The notes under the pieces are model-generated. The model was not told the origin of the DNA. It was given only the letters and a program-made list of their open reading frames with translations, and made no database searches. DNA of 58,779 bases from Pseudomonadota bacterium (GTDB lineage: Bacteria > Pseudomonadota > Gammaproteobacteria > GCA-001735895). Both the position numbers and the translations under genes were made by a program. The first letter of the stretch is position 1. Every line of letters starts with the position of its first letter. Of the stretch, positions 27,903-40,396 are shown piece by piece. The DNA is taken from positions 1 through 58,779 of the forward strand of contig JADFMY010000004.1 in the NCBI GenBank assembly GCA_022563685.1, read 5' to 3'.

Positions 27903-29903
27903 ATGTCCTCACGAAAAACGCTTGCCAATGCCATTCGAGCATTAAGCATGGATGCAGTTCAAACGGCCAATTCAGGGCATCCTGGCGCCCCGATGGGCAT
28001 GGCTGATATTGCCGAAGTCCTGTTCAACGACTTTATGCGCCACAATCCTCAAAATCCCGAGTGGGTTAACCGCGATCGTTTTGTCATGTCTAACGGGCAC
28101 GGCTCGATGTTGCCCTATTCGCTATTGCATTTGACTGGATATGAAGTCTCGATAGACGATTTAAAGAATTTTCGCCAATTGCATTCAAAGACGCCCGGCC
28201 ATCCCGAATATGGCTATGCGCCGGGTATCGAAACTACCACCGGGCCACTGGGCCAGGGTATGGCCAACGCGGTCGGCATGGCGATTGCAGAACGCGCGCT
28301 CGCGGCCGAGTTTAATCGTGAAAACCACTACATTGTCGATCATAACACCTACGTTTTTATGGGCGATGGTTGCATGATGGAGGGAATTTCCCACGAAGCC
28401 GGCTCGCTCGCGGGCACACTGGGGCTAGGCAAACTGATCGTTTTTTGGGATGACAACGGTATTTCCATCGATGGCAAGGTCGAAGGCTGGTTCCAGGACG
28501 ATACCCCTAAGAGATTTGAAGCCTATGGCTGGCATGTGGTCGAAGTGGATGGACACGATGCCGATGAGATCATGATAGCGATAGAAGCAGCCCGTGCAGT
28601 CAGCGCGAAGCCATCGCTGTTATGCTGTAAAACCATTATCGGCTACGGTGCGCCGAATAAAGCGGGGGGGCATGGCTGCCACGGCGCGCCTCTGGGCGAA
28701 GAAGAGATAGCGCTGGCGCGTATTGAGCTCGGTTGGGAGCACGAGCCCTTCGTGGTGCCGGAAGAGATTTACGCCGGGTGGGACCACCGGAATCGGGGAC
28801 AGGCTAAAGAAGATGCCTGGCGGCAGAAATTTGAAACCTATCGAAACGAATATCCTGAACTTGCGGCCGAGTTTGAACGCCGCATGAATCGAGAATTCCC
28901 CGAGAACTGGGCGGCAGCATCCGAAGCCTTTATCAACGAGGTCGATGCCGCTGCCGAAAACAAGGCGAGCCGGCAGGCGTCCCTCGCCGCGATCGAAGCC
29001 TATGCACCGTTACTCCCTGAATTATTTGGTGGTTCGGCCGATCTGGGTTGTTCCAATCTGACCGAATGGTCTGGCCATAAACCGATGCGCAATGAATCCC
29101 CGGCGAGCAATTATATCAACTATGGGGTGCGCGAATTTGGCATGTCGGCGATGTTAAACGGCATTGGCCTGCACGGTGGTTTTATACCCGTCGGCGCCAC
29201 ATTTCTGATGTTTTCCGAGTACGCGCGTAATGCCTTGCGCATGGCAGCGCTAATGAAAATACAGAGCATCTTCGTTTACACGCACGATTCAATCGGGCTC
29301 GGAGAAGATGGTCCTACGCACCAGGCCGTGGAACAATTACCGACACTTAGAATGATTCCGCACATGCAGGTGTGGCGTCCCTGCGACGCGGTTGAGTCGG
29401 CTGTGAGCTGGAAAGCAGCGATCGAACATCGCGATGGCCCAACTTGCCTGGTGTTTTCGCGCCAGAGCCTGCCGCACCAGACGCGTGACGCCGACCAGAT
29501 TACGGCTATTTCTAAAGGGGGTTATATTTTGCGCGACTGCGAAGGTACGCCCGAAGCAATCATTATCGCGACCGGTTCCGAGGTCGAGCTGGCAATCGGC
29601 GCTGCCGCATCAGAGGCCCTGGCAGAGAGAAAAATTCGCGTGGTATCGATGCCTAGTACTACGGTGTTCGATGCTCAGAGCATCGAATACCGCGAGTCGG
29701 TGTTGCCCCCCGGTGTCACAGCCCGGGTGGTAGTAGAAGCGGCGGTGAGCGATGGCTGGTACAAGTATGTAGGCCTGGATGGCACGGTGGTGGGAATCGA
29801 TACATTTGGCGAATCTGCCCCGGCCAAAGAACTGTTTGCCTATTTCGGCTTCACCGTCGACAAGGTGGTCGAGGCTGTAATGGGTTTGATTGAACCAAAT
29901 TAG
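27903..29903 (+). CDS. tkt: Transketolase
   Basis: This thiamine-diphosphate enzyme moves two-carbon units in the pentose phosphate pathway. It has 666 residues, full length. The ThDP motif [13 protein letters not shown] is near residue 155, N-terminal [21 protein letters not shown] is canonical, and [15 protein letters not shown] lies in the pyrimidine domain. CAGGAG precedes the ATG. It heads a plus-strand block with gapA, pgk and pyk; a REP-like repeat lies between tkt and gapA. Confidence 0.97.
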   Translation: MSSRKTLANAIRALSMDAVQTANSGHPGAPMGMADIAEVLFNDFMRHNPQNPEWVNRDRFVMSNGHGSMLPYSLLHLTGYEVSIDDLKNFRQLHSKTPGHPEYGYAPGIETTTGPLGQGMANAVGMAIAERALAAEFNRENHYIVDHNTYVFMGDGCMMEGISHEAGSLAGTLGLGKLIVFWDDNGISIDGKVEGWFQDDTPKRFEAYGWHVVEVDGHDADEIMIAIEAARAVSAKPSLLCCKTIIGYGAPNKAGGHGCHGAPLGEEEIALARIELGWEHEPFVVPEEIYAGWDHRNRGQAKEDAWRQKFETYRNEYPELAAEFERRMNREFPENWAAASEAFINEVDAAAENKASRQASLAAIEAYAPLLPELFGGSADLGCSNLTEWSGHKPMRNESPASNYINYGVREFGMSAMLNGIGLHGGFIPVGATFLMFSEYARNALRMAALMKIQSIFVYTHDSIGLGEDGPTHQAVEQLPTLRMIPHMQVWRPCDAVESAVSWKAAIEHRDGPTCLVFSRQSLPHQTRDADQITAISKGGYILRDCEGTPEAIIIATGSEVELAIGAAASEALAERKIRVVSMPSTTVFDAQSIEYRESVLPPGVTARVVVEAAVSDGWYKYVGLDGTVVGIDTFGESAPAKELFAYFGFTVDKVVEAVMGLIEPN

Positions 29904-29904
29904 A

Positions 29905-30016
29905 CTCGTCATTCCCGCGAAAGCGGCGAAAGGCTCGTCATTCCCGCGAAAGCGGGAATCTTAGTGAGGCTGTTAACCAGCGTTCTATAGATTCCGGCTC
30001 GGGGGCCGGAATGACG
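29905..30016. repeat. REP-like palindromic element in the tkt-gapA spacer
   Basis: CTCGTCATTCCCGCGAAAGCGG occurs twice in direct orientation (from 29905 and from 29934, the second completing GCGGGAATC). It is answered by an inverted partner, GATTCCGGC with GCCGGAATGACG, ending at 30016. The GTCATTCC core with variable hairpin tip is a widespread proteobacterial intergenic repeat. It occupies half of the 206-bp spacer; the gapA ribosome binding site AGGAG follows. Confidence 0.75.
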
Positions 30017-30094
30017 AAAATAGGGGCTGGGAGAAATCTGGTTCTAGCCCTTCTTGGGCACCTGGGGTAAACCCCCTTATTTCTTAATTTTTAA

Positions 30095-31105
<1,011 letters not shown>

Positions 31106-31119
31106 ACCAGACACAGCCT

Positions 31120-32300
31120 ATGTCTGTACTTAAATTAACCGACCTCGACCTTCGCGGTAAACGCGTATTGATCCGTGAGGATTTAAACGTGCCGATAAAA
31201 GACGGGTCGATTAGCAGTGATCAGCGCATCAAGGCTTCGCTGCCGACCATCCGGTTCTGTATCGAATCCGGCGCGCGCCTGATGATCATGTCGCATCTCG
31301 GCCGGCCGGCCGAGGGGCAGTTCGATCGGCAATATTCATTGCAGTTGGTGGCAAACTACCTGTCCGCAATGTTAGGCAAGGATGTCGTGCTGCTCAGCGA
31401 CTACTTGCAGCAATCCCCGACCCTGTCCGATGGAGAGGTGGTATTACTGGAAAACGTGCGCTTTAATCCGGGCGAAAAAGCCAACGATGAAGACCTGTCG
31501 AAGCGCTATGCGGCTCTGTGCGACATTTTCGTGATGGATGCGTTTGGCACCGCTCACCGTGCACAGGCCTCGACCTGTGGTGCCGGGGTATTTGCACCGA
31601 TCGCCTGTGCAGGACCTTTACTGGTAGCGGAACTTAATGCACTGGCAGCGGTGCTTGAGAAACCAGAACGTCCGATGATTGCAATCGTCGGGGGTTCGAA
31701 GGTTTCGACCAAGTTGACGATGCTCGATTCACTCTCAGGCATAGTCGATCAATTGATACCCGGTGGCGGAATTGCTAACACCTTCATCGCCGCGGCGGGC
31801 TATAATGTCGGTAAATCGCTGGTAGAAAAGACTTTAATTCCCGAAGCACAACGACTGATGGCAGCGGCTCGCGCAAGAGGCGGCGAGATTCCGATTCCGA
31901 CCGATGTGGTCTGCGCTAAAGAATTTTCCGAACAGGCGCTGGCGCAGGTCAAAGCGGTCGATGCGCTAGACGATGACGATATGATATTCGATATCGGCCC
32001 GCAGAGCGCGAACCGATTCGCCAAAATGTTGCAGGACGCCGCGACTATCGTGTGGAACGGCCCGGTAGGGGTATTCGAATTCGATCAGTTTGGGGAAGGT
32101 ACCAAAACGCTGGCACAGGCGATTGCGTCATCGAGCGCTTTTTCGATCGCGGGTGGTGGCGATACCCTGGCCGCAGCCGACAAGTATGGAGTATCGGCAC
32201 AGATATCTTATATATCCACCGGAGGAGGCGCCTTTCTGGAATTCCTCGAAGGCAAAAGCCTGCCCGCCGTGGCAATGCTGGAACAGAGGAAGGGAAATTA

Positions 32301-32301
<1 letters not shown>
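31120..32301 (+). CDS. pgk: Phosphoglycerate kinase
   Basis: The enzyme has 393 residues from the ATG at 31120 ([16 protein letters not shown]). The frame is open further upstream to 31054 but that extension lies inside gapA and is not family-like. Substrate motif [22 protein letters not shown], and the C-terminal [11 protein letters not shown] loop are present. Its stop overlaps the pyk ATG (TAATG), so translation is coupled. Confidence 0.97.
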
Positions 32302-33755
<1,454 letters not shown>

Positions 33756-33910
33756 GGAGAAGCTATTACTATTTGTGTAGGGTGAACTTCGAACCTGGAT
33801 TCGCCGGTTTTAATTCATGATTCAAGACCCGACGCTATTCTTCCCGACACAGGGGCCACCTCTTCTTTATACCAATCAATCAGACATCTTTTTAATAGGT
33901 GGCTCGCCCT

Positions 33911-34291
33911 GTGAGCTACCTGCTCCGGGATAATGGCCGGTCCTTTAACCTGCCTAACGTAAGGAGGCATCCGGTCGAAAGCTACGCGCTGGATACACTG
34001 GATACGCAAGGGGATAATGAAATGATCGCAGCGACAGGCGATCCACAGTCGTTACTGGATGATGCGTCAATAGCCGAAATCGAGTCCTTTCCGGCCATTG
34101 GTGAGGGTGAAGATCTGAGGGTTCGAGGCATGCATTTAACCGGTGGCGCACTGGTTAAAGATAATACTGTTGTACATCTGTGCGTGTTTCGTATTCAAGA
34201 GGTTGCCGATGCCAAAGATGACAGGCTTAATCGACTGGCGCGTGCATCGCTGCGACGTAGACACTGGTCGAATGGTGAGTCTCACGATTAA
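33911..34291 (+). CDS. Small conserved protein, possibly ARPP-type domain
   Basis: The protein has about 126 residues from a GTG at 33911 that has AGGTGG eight bases upstream; an alternative GTG at 33899 follows directly after a stop codon. The sequence SFNLPNVRRHPVE at the start and GEDLRVRGMHLTGGALVKD then VVHLCVF near the end resemble, from memory, domains described as ARPP (associated with ADP-ribosylglycohydrolase and rhodanese-phosphatase genes); this is low confidence. No signal peptide. It has no obvious partner among its neighbours. A 38-codon frame starting at 33817 overlaps the start in another frame. Confidence 0.5.
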   Translation: MSYLLRDNGRSFNLPNVRRHPVESYALDTLDTQGDNEMIAATGDPQSLLDDASIAEIESFPAIGEGEDLRVRGMHLTGGALVKDNTVVHLCVFRIQEVADAKDDRLNRLARASLRRRHWSNGESHD

Positions 34292-34409
34292 CCGATGATG
34301 ATGGAAGTCGGTAGAAGGGTTGAATTCAAAGTGGGGCGCGAAACCCGCCGCTCAGCTCTGGTTAGTCAACCCCTGCTGGCGGCGTTAACAATACTCGACA
34401 GGAGGAACT

Positions 34410-35678
34410 ATGAGTCAGGACGGAAGTAAGATTAACTGCCCGGAGTGTGGTAAAGAAATTGATGTTAATGAAATCTTGTATCATCAAGTAGATGAGCAAT
34501 TTAAAAAACAATACAAAGAAAAATTGGCAATAGAAAGGAAAAAGTACGATGCCCAGGTATCAGACCTTGAACAAGAGCGAAAAAATTTAGCAGCAGAAAA
34601 AATCAAACAGCAGGAAGAGATAGCGAATCAAGTCAGAGATGAAGTTAAGAAAAAAGAAATCGATCTGAAGAAAAAAATAAAGGCGGAGATTGAAGAAGAG
34701 CAATCAGATGCACTTAGTTTATTACGTGAAGATTTAGATGAAAAATCCACCAGGATTAAAGAGCTAAACAAGACGACTGTCGAACTTGAAAAACTAAAAA
34801 GAGAAAAAAATGAACTAGAAGAGTCCATAAAAGCTGAAGCGGAGAAGGCGCTCAATAAAAAACTGCTTGAGGAGAAAGAGAAGATTAAAAAAGAAGAAAG
34901 CGATAAGAACGAACTTAAACTGAAAAAGCTCGAAAAACAACTAGAGGATCAAAAACAGTTAACTGAAGAAATGAAGCGAAAGCAAGAACAGGGCTCGATG
35001 CAAACGCAAGGAGAAGTACAGGAGCTGGCTATCGAAGAATGGCTGGCTGAAAAATTCCCACTAGATGTGATCCAGGAGATAAAAAAAGGTGAACGAGGAG
35101 CAGATTGTCTTCAAATAGTACACACGCAAACGCGTCAGAATTGTGGGTCTATTTACTATGAAAGTAAGCGAACTAAGGCATTCCAGGCAAACTGGATTGA
35201 AAAGTTCAAATCAGATATTCGTGAAAAGAATGCGAATATCGGCGTATTGGTGACAGAGGCGATGCCTTCTGACATGGATCGTCTTGGACTAAAAGATGGA
35301 ATTTGGGTGTGTTCGTTTGATGAGTTCAAAGGCTTGTGTACTGTCCTGCGGGAATCCATTATTCAAATAAGCACAGCAATTACTACCCAGGAAAACAAAG
35401 GCGATAAGATGGGTATGTTGTATGACTTTCTTACAAGTAATGAATTTCGGCTACAAATTGAAGCGATAGTGGAAGGATTCACGCAAATGAAATCGGACCT
35501 GGAATCAGAACAACGCTCGATGCGAGCTATATGGAAGAAGCGAGAGAAACAGATTGATAAGGTTTTATTAAATACGACTGATATGTATGGCTCAATAAAG
35601 GGGATTGCAGGCAATGCAGTTCAGCCTGTTCCTCTTTTAGAGTTGCCATCAGATGATGGAGTTGATGCAGAGGCCTAG
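34410..35678 (+). CDS. DUF2130 domain protein with long coiled coil
   Basis: The protein has 422 residues. A zinc-ribbon-like N-terminus (CPECGKEID) is followed by a very charged coiled coil (about 25-205) rich in Lys and Glu, then the DUF2130 globular part (about 208-400) with AIEEWLAEKFPLD, GERGADCLQ, SIYYESKRTKAF and DGIWVCSFDEF. The pattern of acidic and lysine residues (E..K in YYESKRT) is reminiscent of restriction-like nuclease folds, but the function is unknown. The gene is visibly richer in A+T than its neighbours, suggesting transfer. AGGAGGA precedes the ATG. It stands alone between unrelated genes. Confidence 0.8.
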   Translation: MSQDGSKINCPECGKEIDVNEILYHQVDEQFKKQYKEKLAIERKKYDAQVSDLEQERKNLAAEKIKQQEEIANQVRDEVKKKEIDLKKKIKAEIEEEQSDALSLLREDLDEKSTRIKELNKTTVELEKLKREKNELEESIKAEAEKALNKKLLEEKEKIKKEESDKNELKLKKLEKQLEDQKQLTEEMKRKQEQGSMQTQGEVQELAIEEWLAEKFPLDVIQEIKKGERGADCLQIVHTQTRQNCGSIYYESKRTKAFQANWIEKFKSDIREKNANIGVLVTEAMPSDMDRLGLKDGIWVCSFDEFKGLCTVLRESIIQISTAITTQENKGDKMGMLYDFLTSNEFRLQIEAIVEGFTQMKSDLESEQRSMRAIWKKREKQIDKVLLNTTDMYGSIKGIAGNAVQPVPLLELPSDDGVDAEA

Positions 35679-35760
35679 CAGTAAAAAAGGAGTGTTTTGT
35701 ATGCCCAACCACCCACATCCATGTAGGCGTCAAGGCCGGTATGACGTATCTCCTCCCAAC

Positions 35761-36648
35761 TCATACTACCTCGGCCCGGGCTTTCGTGCTAGCGGACAGC
35801 AGGCTATAAGTAAACACGGCGAGTCCGATCCAGATTCCGACAAAGCCGATGAGTTTATCGAGGTCAAATGGTTCGCCGAGCAGGAATACGCCGAATAGAA
35901 ACTGAAGTGTCGGGGTGACATAAAATAAAATCCCAACCGAAGCCATCGGCAGCATGCGTGCTCCAGCGGTGAAAAATGCCAGTGGAACCACGGTGACCAG
36001 CCCTCCGAGTATCAGCCAAAAATCGGTGGTCCGGGTATGGTTTAAAAACCAGGCGGTATCACTGTAGTGCAACCAGAGAATTAGCCCCAGCGTCATCGGT
36101 AATAGCAATAAGGTTTCAATCAAAAGCCCCGGGATTGCATTGGTCTCCATTTTCTTTCTCAACAACCCGTAGGCTGCAAAACTGAGTCCGACAGCGAATC
36201 CTGTCCAGGGGATAACCGATGCAGTCGATATGTAATAAAGTACACCGACAGCAGCAAGCCCGATCGCGATTACCTTTAGCGTATCGAGTTTTTCTCCGAA
36301 AACCAGCACGCCCGCTATGACATTCAACAGCGGGGTTAAAAAATAACCCATACTGGCTTCGATAACCCGATCGTTAAACACGGCCCAGATATAAATCCCC
36401 CAGTTAAAACAGATTAACATGCCGGAACAGGACAGGTAGCCGATTTCACGCCAGGAGTGAAGCGCCGCGATCACCTGGGATTTGCGGCGATCGCTGAGTA
36501 CCACCAGCACCAGCAGAACCGGGACCGACCACAGCATGCGATGCAGCAATACTTCGAGTGCAGGAATATGGGCCAAAAGCGCCCAGTACAGAGGGAACAG
36601 TCCCCAGCTGATATACCCGGTGAGGATGATTGGGTAACCTTTATTCAT
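35761..36648 (-). CDS. rarD: RarD-type EamA family transporter
   Basis: This 295-residue inner-membrane protein has about ten hydrophobic segments in two EamA halves. The start MNKGYPIILTGYISWGLFPL and the segment YWALLAHIPALEVLLHRMLWS are characteristic of RarD, named for chloramphenicol sensitivity; the physiological substrate is unknown. It is 47 bp downstream of bioD on the same strand. Confidence 0.88.
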   Translation of the reverse strand: MNKGYPIILTGYISWGLFPLYWALLAHIPALEVLLHRMLWSVPVLLVLVVLSDRRKSQVIAALHSWREIGYLSCSGMLICFNWGIYIWAVFNDRVIEASMGYFLTPLLNVIAGVLVFGEKLDTLKVIAIGLAAVGVLYYISTASVIPWTGFAVGLSFAAYGLLRKKMETNAIPGLLIETLLLLPMTLGLILWLHYSDTAWFLNHTRTTDFWLILGGLVTVVPLAFFTAGARMLPMASVGILFYVTPTLQFLFGVFLLGEPFDLDKLIGFVGIWIGLAVFTYSLLSASTKARAEVV

Positions 36649-36695
36649 GGGATATGCCGGCTAGAAACTGCAATAGTGGAAATTTTTGAACGAAA

Positions 36696-37370
36696 TTAGG
36701 GCTGCGCACTGGTTACCTCAAATAAAGGTTCAAGACATTGCTGATGCTTGCAGCGAAAAACCGGATAAGCGCTGCGAATTTTCAGGTCCGCTACATTGTC
36801 CATGTCGTTATTCTCGGGTTTATCTACCTGGTTCATGATGACTACGGCGATGGATAAATGCCGGCTCTCGACCGCCTGGATGGTCATTAGCGCCTGGTTA
36901 ACTGCCCCGATTCTGTCCTTGACTACAATGATTACGGGTAGCTGTAATAAACTCGCGAGATCGGCATTCAATCCATCCTCGCTTAACGGTGAATAAAATC
37001 CACCGGCCCCTTCCACGATCAGGCTGTGATCGCGATTGTCGAGAGCGCAGGCCGCAAGTAAATCGGCGGTATACAGATGGCTTCCCTCAAGCCAGGCTGC
37101 TCGAGGGGGTGCAAGTGCAGCCTTGAATCGATAAGGCGCAATGGTTTCCACGGTTTCGCAATTTTCGTTTGCCGCCTGTAATTTCAAAGCATCGTTGGCA
37201 ATTAAACAACCTGATTCATCGAGGAAACAACCAGACTCGGCCGGTTTTCTGACTTCAAGCTCCAGCTTTAATTGCCGCATTTGCCGGATCAACTCACAGG
37301 CGATATAGGTTTTACCCACATCGGTGTCGGAGCCGGTAATGAAGTACCCTGAGCGGTTCACAGAAATCAT
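36696..37370 (-). CDS. bioD: Dethiobiotin synthetase
   Basis: The enzyme has 224 residues. It closes the ureido ring of biotin's precursor using ATP and CO2. The P-loop is GSDTDVGKTYIACEL near residues 13-27; KPAESGC and VEGAGGFYSPL are also conserved. It is separated from other bio genes, which are usually clustered (bioA, B, F, H, C); none is in the window. Confidence 0.93.
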   Translation of the reverse strand: MISVNRSGYFITGSDTDVGKTYIACELIRQMRQLKLELEVRKPAESGCFLDESGCLIANDALKLQAANENCETVETIAPYRFKAALAPPRAAWLEGSHLYTADLLAACALDNRDHSLIVEGAGGFYSPLSEDGLNADLASLLQLPVIIVVKDRIGAVNQALMTIQAVESRHLSIAVVIMNQVDKPENNDMDNVADLKIRSAYPVFRCKHQQCLEPLFEVTSAQP

Positions 37371-37425
37371 GCGACATTCTGTGCAACTATCCCTTCGACT
37401 TCAAGCAGCGATTGAGTGCACTTGC

Positions 37426-37431
37426 TATAAT
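37426..37431 (+). promoter_or_regulatory. Extended -10 promoter for rapA
   Basis: TGCTATAAT gives an extended -10 (TATAAT at 37426-37431, TG one base upstream) about 65 bp before the rapA start. No good -35 is visible, as is common with extended -10 promoters. Confidence 0.5.
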
Positions 37432-37496
37432 CGCAGCCCGACAACCAACTTCGAACATCAGGGGAGTCGCAGAGTTATTAAAACCCAGGAATTGTA

Positions 37497-40391
37497 ATGC
37501 AGGAATTTTCTATCGGTCAGCGTTGGATCAGTGCGGCCGAACTTCATTTAGGCCTCGGTATGGTGATCGAAATCGAGCATCGTACCGTCAGCATTGTATT
37601 CCCTGCTACCACCGAAACGCGCATATACGCGCGGCAAAATGCACCCTTGTCGCGGGTGCGTTTCAAGCCGGGTAACTGGATTCAGAGCCAACAGGGTGAG
37701 GTGCTGAAAGTTGTCGAACTGGAAGAGTCGAACGGTTTAATCGTATATCGGTGCGAAGATGAAGCTGGCCAGTCGGTGCCACTGGCTGAGGGTAAACTGA
37801 GCCACTTTTTGCAGCTAAATCGCCCCGGCGAGCGATTGCTCCATGGCCAGATAGACCGTAATAAATGGTTTTCCCTGCGCACCCAGACCCGGCAAATCGC
37901 CAATACGCTATTGCAGTCATCCATTTACGGCCTTGCGGGCTGTCGTACCAGCCTGATTCCTCACCAGTTATATATCGCGCATGAAGTCGCGCGGCGTTAC
38001 GCTCCCCGGGTGTTACTCGCCGATGAAGTGGGTCTGGGAAAAACCATCGAGGCTGGATTGATCATGCACCAGCTATTACTCACCGAAAGAGCGAAGCGAA
38101 TATTGATCCTTGTCCCCGAGAGTCTTGTGCATCAGTGGCTGGTGGAAATGTTACGCCGATTTAATCTGGTGTTCAGCGTGTTCGACGAGGAACGTTGCGA
38201 TGCCATGCTGAACCCGGATGACGATAGTCTGAGCGATGCCGATAATCCATTTCATAGCGAGCAATTGATTATTTGCAGTTTGCAATTTCTGGTTGCCAAT
38301 CCGATGCGTGCAGCCGAGGCCTTCGAAGGTGCGTGGGATTTGCTCGTGGTCGATGAAGCCCATCACCTCGTCTGGTCGGCAGAATCAGCGAGCCCTGAAT
38401 ATCAAATGATTGAAACGCTGGCGAAGGAAACGCCGGGTCTATTGCTGTTAAGTGCGACCCCGGAACAGCTCGGCAAGGAGAGTCATTTCGCCCGCCTGAG
38501 ACTGCTGGACCCTGATCGTTTTGGCGATCTCACCAGTTTTCTGCGGGAAGAATCCAGTTATGCAGAACTGGCCGATCTGGTCGATGCCCTGCAGCTGGGT
38601 GCCAAGCTCGATCAGGATCAACTGCAGTTACTCGAACAAACCCTGGATGAAGGCGACAATCGGCAATGGCTTGAATTACTCGATGACGCAGACCCGGCGA
38701 AACGATCGCATGCGCGCCAGCAATTGATCGAACACCTGCTGGACCGACATGGTACCGGACGAGTACTGTTTCGTAATACCCGCAACGTGATCCAGGGCTT
38801 TCCCGATCGTGAACTGCACGCTTATCCACTGAATCCGCCCGCATCCTGGCTGGCGCATTTACAATCGCCGGGGATGTGGGACGGGTCCGATCCGCAGTTA
38901 CTTTTGTCCCCCGAGCTAGGTTTGCGAACAGTAAAGGCGCTGTCCGACTGGGCTAGTGCCGATCCCCGGGTTGAATGGCTAGGTCAGTTTCTGCTCGAAC
39001 ACAAAGAGAATAAGGTACTGGTGATCACCGCAGCGGCCGACACGGTTATTGAGCTGGCGGCACAAATTAAGCGTAATACAGGGATTAGTGCCGGGGTATT
39101 TCACCAGGGCATGAGCCTGGTTGGCAGGGATCGGGCCGCTGCCTGGTTCGCCGATCATGATTCCGGAACCCAGGTGCTGGTATGTTCCGAAATTGGCAGC
39201 GAAGGGAGAAATTTTCAGTTTGCCCATCACCTGGTATTGTTCGACTTGCCGGCGAATCCTGATCTACTCGAGCAGCGAATCGGCAGGCTCGACCGTATAG
39301 GTCAAAATGCGACGATCAATATTCACGTGCCCTATCTACAAACAACAGCGCAGGAAGTCATGTTTCGCTGGTATCACCAGGGACTCAATGCATTCGAGCA
39401 AACCTGCCCCGCCGGTCATCAGGCGTATATGCAACTACGCCACGATTTGCAGACACATCTTGCCGACCCCCTGTTACCCACCGAGGCTTTTATCGAACGT
39501 TCCAGTCAGCTCTATCTGGAGTTAAACCAGGCCCTGCAAAAAGGACGCGATCGGTTGCTTGAAATCAATTCCTGCCATCCTGTGGTTGCCGATGATCTGG
39601 TTGACCAGGCGATGCAACGCGATTTCGACCTCGATATTTTCCAGTATATGGAAAAAATATATGACTGTTTTGGAGTCAACAGCGATATTCGTGCCGAGGA
39701 TTGTTGGGTAATAGGCCCGGGTGATAATATGCTGATGAAAATGCCGGGACTACCGGATGATGGAATGACCGTGACCTATCACCGTAACCTTGCACTGTCC
39801 AATGAAGACCTGCATTTTCTGACCTGGGAACACCCGTTCGTGCGTAACGCGATGGATCTGATCTTAAGCAGCGAATTTGGCAATACAGCGCTGATTGCGA
39901 TCAAGTATTCCGCGCTCGATCCCGGTACCCTGCTACTGGACTGTCGTTTTCTAATGGAATTTTCGCACGACAGCACGATCGATAGTACGCGCTTTTTCCC
40001 GAACAGTAGCGTGCGCGTGGTAATAGACGAGTACCAAGGTGATCATCAAGCTGCACTCGACGACGATACTATACAGCGCATGTACCAGCGCGTTGATCTC
40101 GACACTTCACTCAAGGTGGTCAAGGCGAAGGAGTCCGAAATATCCGCAATACTGGAGCAGGCCGAGAAAGAGGCGGATGTTCAGGTGCCTGCGCTGGTGT
40201 CCGCAGCCCGGCAACGGGGCAGGGAGGTGTTAGGCCGTGAACTCGATCGATTGATCGCATTGCAACAGACTAACCCTAACGTACGTGCCGAAGAAATCGA
40301 ATTTTTTCGTGATCAGCTCGATGGGTTTGAAGCTTCCCTGGTCAATGCGAGATTAAGGCTGGATGCCGTGCGCGTGATGATAGCGGTCTAG
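37497..40391 (+). CDS. rapA: RNA polymerase-associated protein RapA
   Basis: This SWI2/SNF2 ATPase recycles RNA polymerase. It has 964 residues, the typical length. Two N-terminal Tudor-like domains (about 1-110) precede the helicase core with Walker A DEVGLGKT (K182), DEAHH (D286), LLLSATP, and the second RecA domain with QVLVCSEIGSEGRNFQFA and RIGRLDRIGQ. The C-terminal region carries the RapA-specific domains. It is convergent with glpK with only 5 bp between stops. Confidence 0.96.
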   Translation: MQEFSIGQRWISAAELHLGLGMVIEIEHRTVSIVFPATTETRIYARQNAPLSRVRFKPGNWIQSQQGEVLKVVELEESNGLIVYRCEDEAGQSVPLAEGKLSHFLQLNRPGERLLHGQIDRNKWFSLRTQTRQIANTLLQSSIYGLAGCRTSLIPHQLYIAHEVARRYAPRVLLADEVGLGKTIEAGLIMHQLLLTERAKRILILVPESLVHQWLVEMLRRFNLVFSVFDEERCDAMLNPDDDSLSDADNPFHSEQLIICSLQFLVANPMRAAEAFEGAWDLLVVDEAHHLVWSAESASPEYQMIETLAKETPGLLLLSATPEQLGKESHFARLRLLDPDRFGDLTSFLREESSYAELADLVDALQLGAKLDQDQLQLLEQTLDEGDNRQWLELLDDADPAKRSHARQQLIEHLLDRHGTGRVLFRNTRNVIQGFPDRELHAYPLNPPASWLAHLQSPGMWDGSDPQLLLSPELGLRTVKALSDWASADPRVEWLGQFLLEHKENKVLVITAAADTVIELAAQIKRNTGISAGVFHQGMSLVGRDRAAAWFADHDSGTQVLVCSEIGSEGRNFQFAHHLVLFDLPANPDLLEQRIGRLDRIGQNATINIHVPYLQTTAQEVMFRWYHQGLNAFEQTCPAGHQAYMQLRHDLQTHLADPLLPTEAFIERSSQLYLELNQALQKGRDRLLEINSCHPVVADDLVDQAMQRDFDLDIFQYMEKIYDCFGVNSDIRAEDCWVIGPGDNMLMKMPGLPDDGMTVTYHRNLALSNEDLHFLTWEHPFVRNAMDLILSSEFGNTALIAIKYSALDPGTLLLDCRFLMEFSHDSTIDSTRFFPNSSVRVVIDEYQGDHQAALDDDTIQRMYQRVDLDTSLKVVKAKESEISAILEQAEKEADVQVPALVSAARQRGREVLGRELDRLIALQQTNPNVRAEEIEFFRDQLDGFEASLVNARLRLDAVRVMIAV

Positions 40392-40396
40392 CCCCT

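Noticed and set aside
29905-30016. Possible CRISPR-like direct repeats
   Set aside because: Only two direct copies and one inverted copy with REP-type sequence; no regular spacers.
32052-32300. Longer start for pyk
   Set aside because: Entirely inside pgk; the family start is at 32301 with TAATG coupling.
34410-37370. Possible defence island around the DUF2130 gene
   Set aside because: Neighbours are rarD, bioD and glycolytic genes; no other defence-type gene, integrase or att site is visible.
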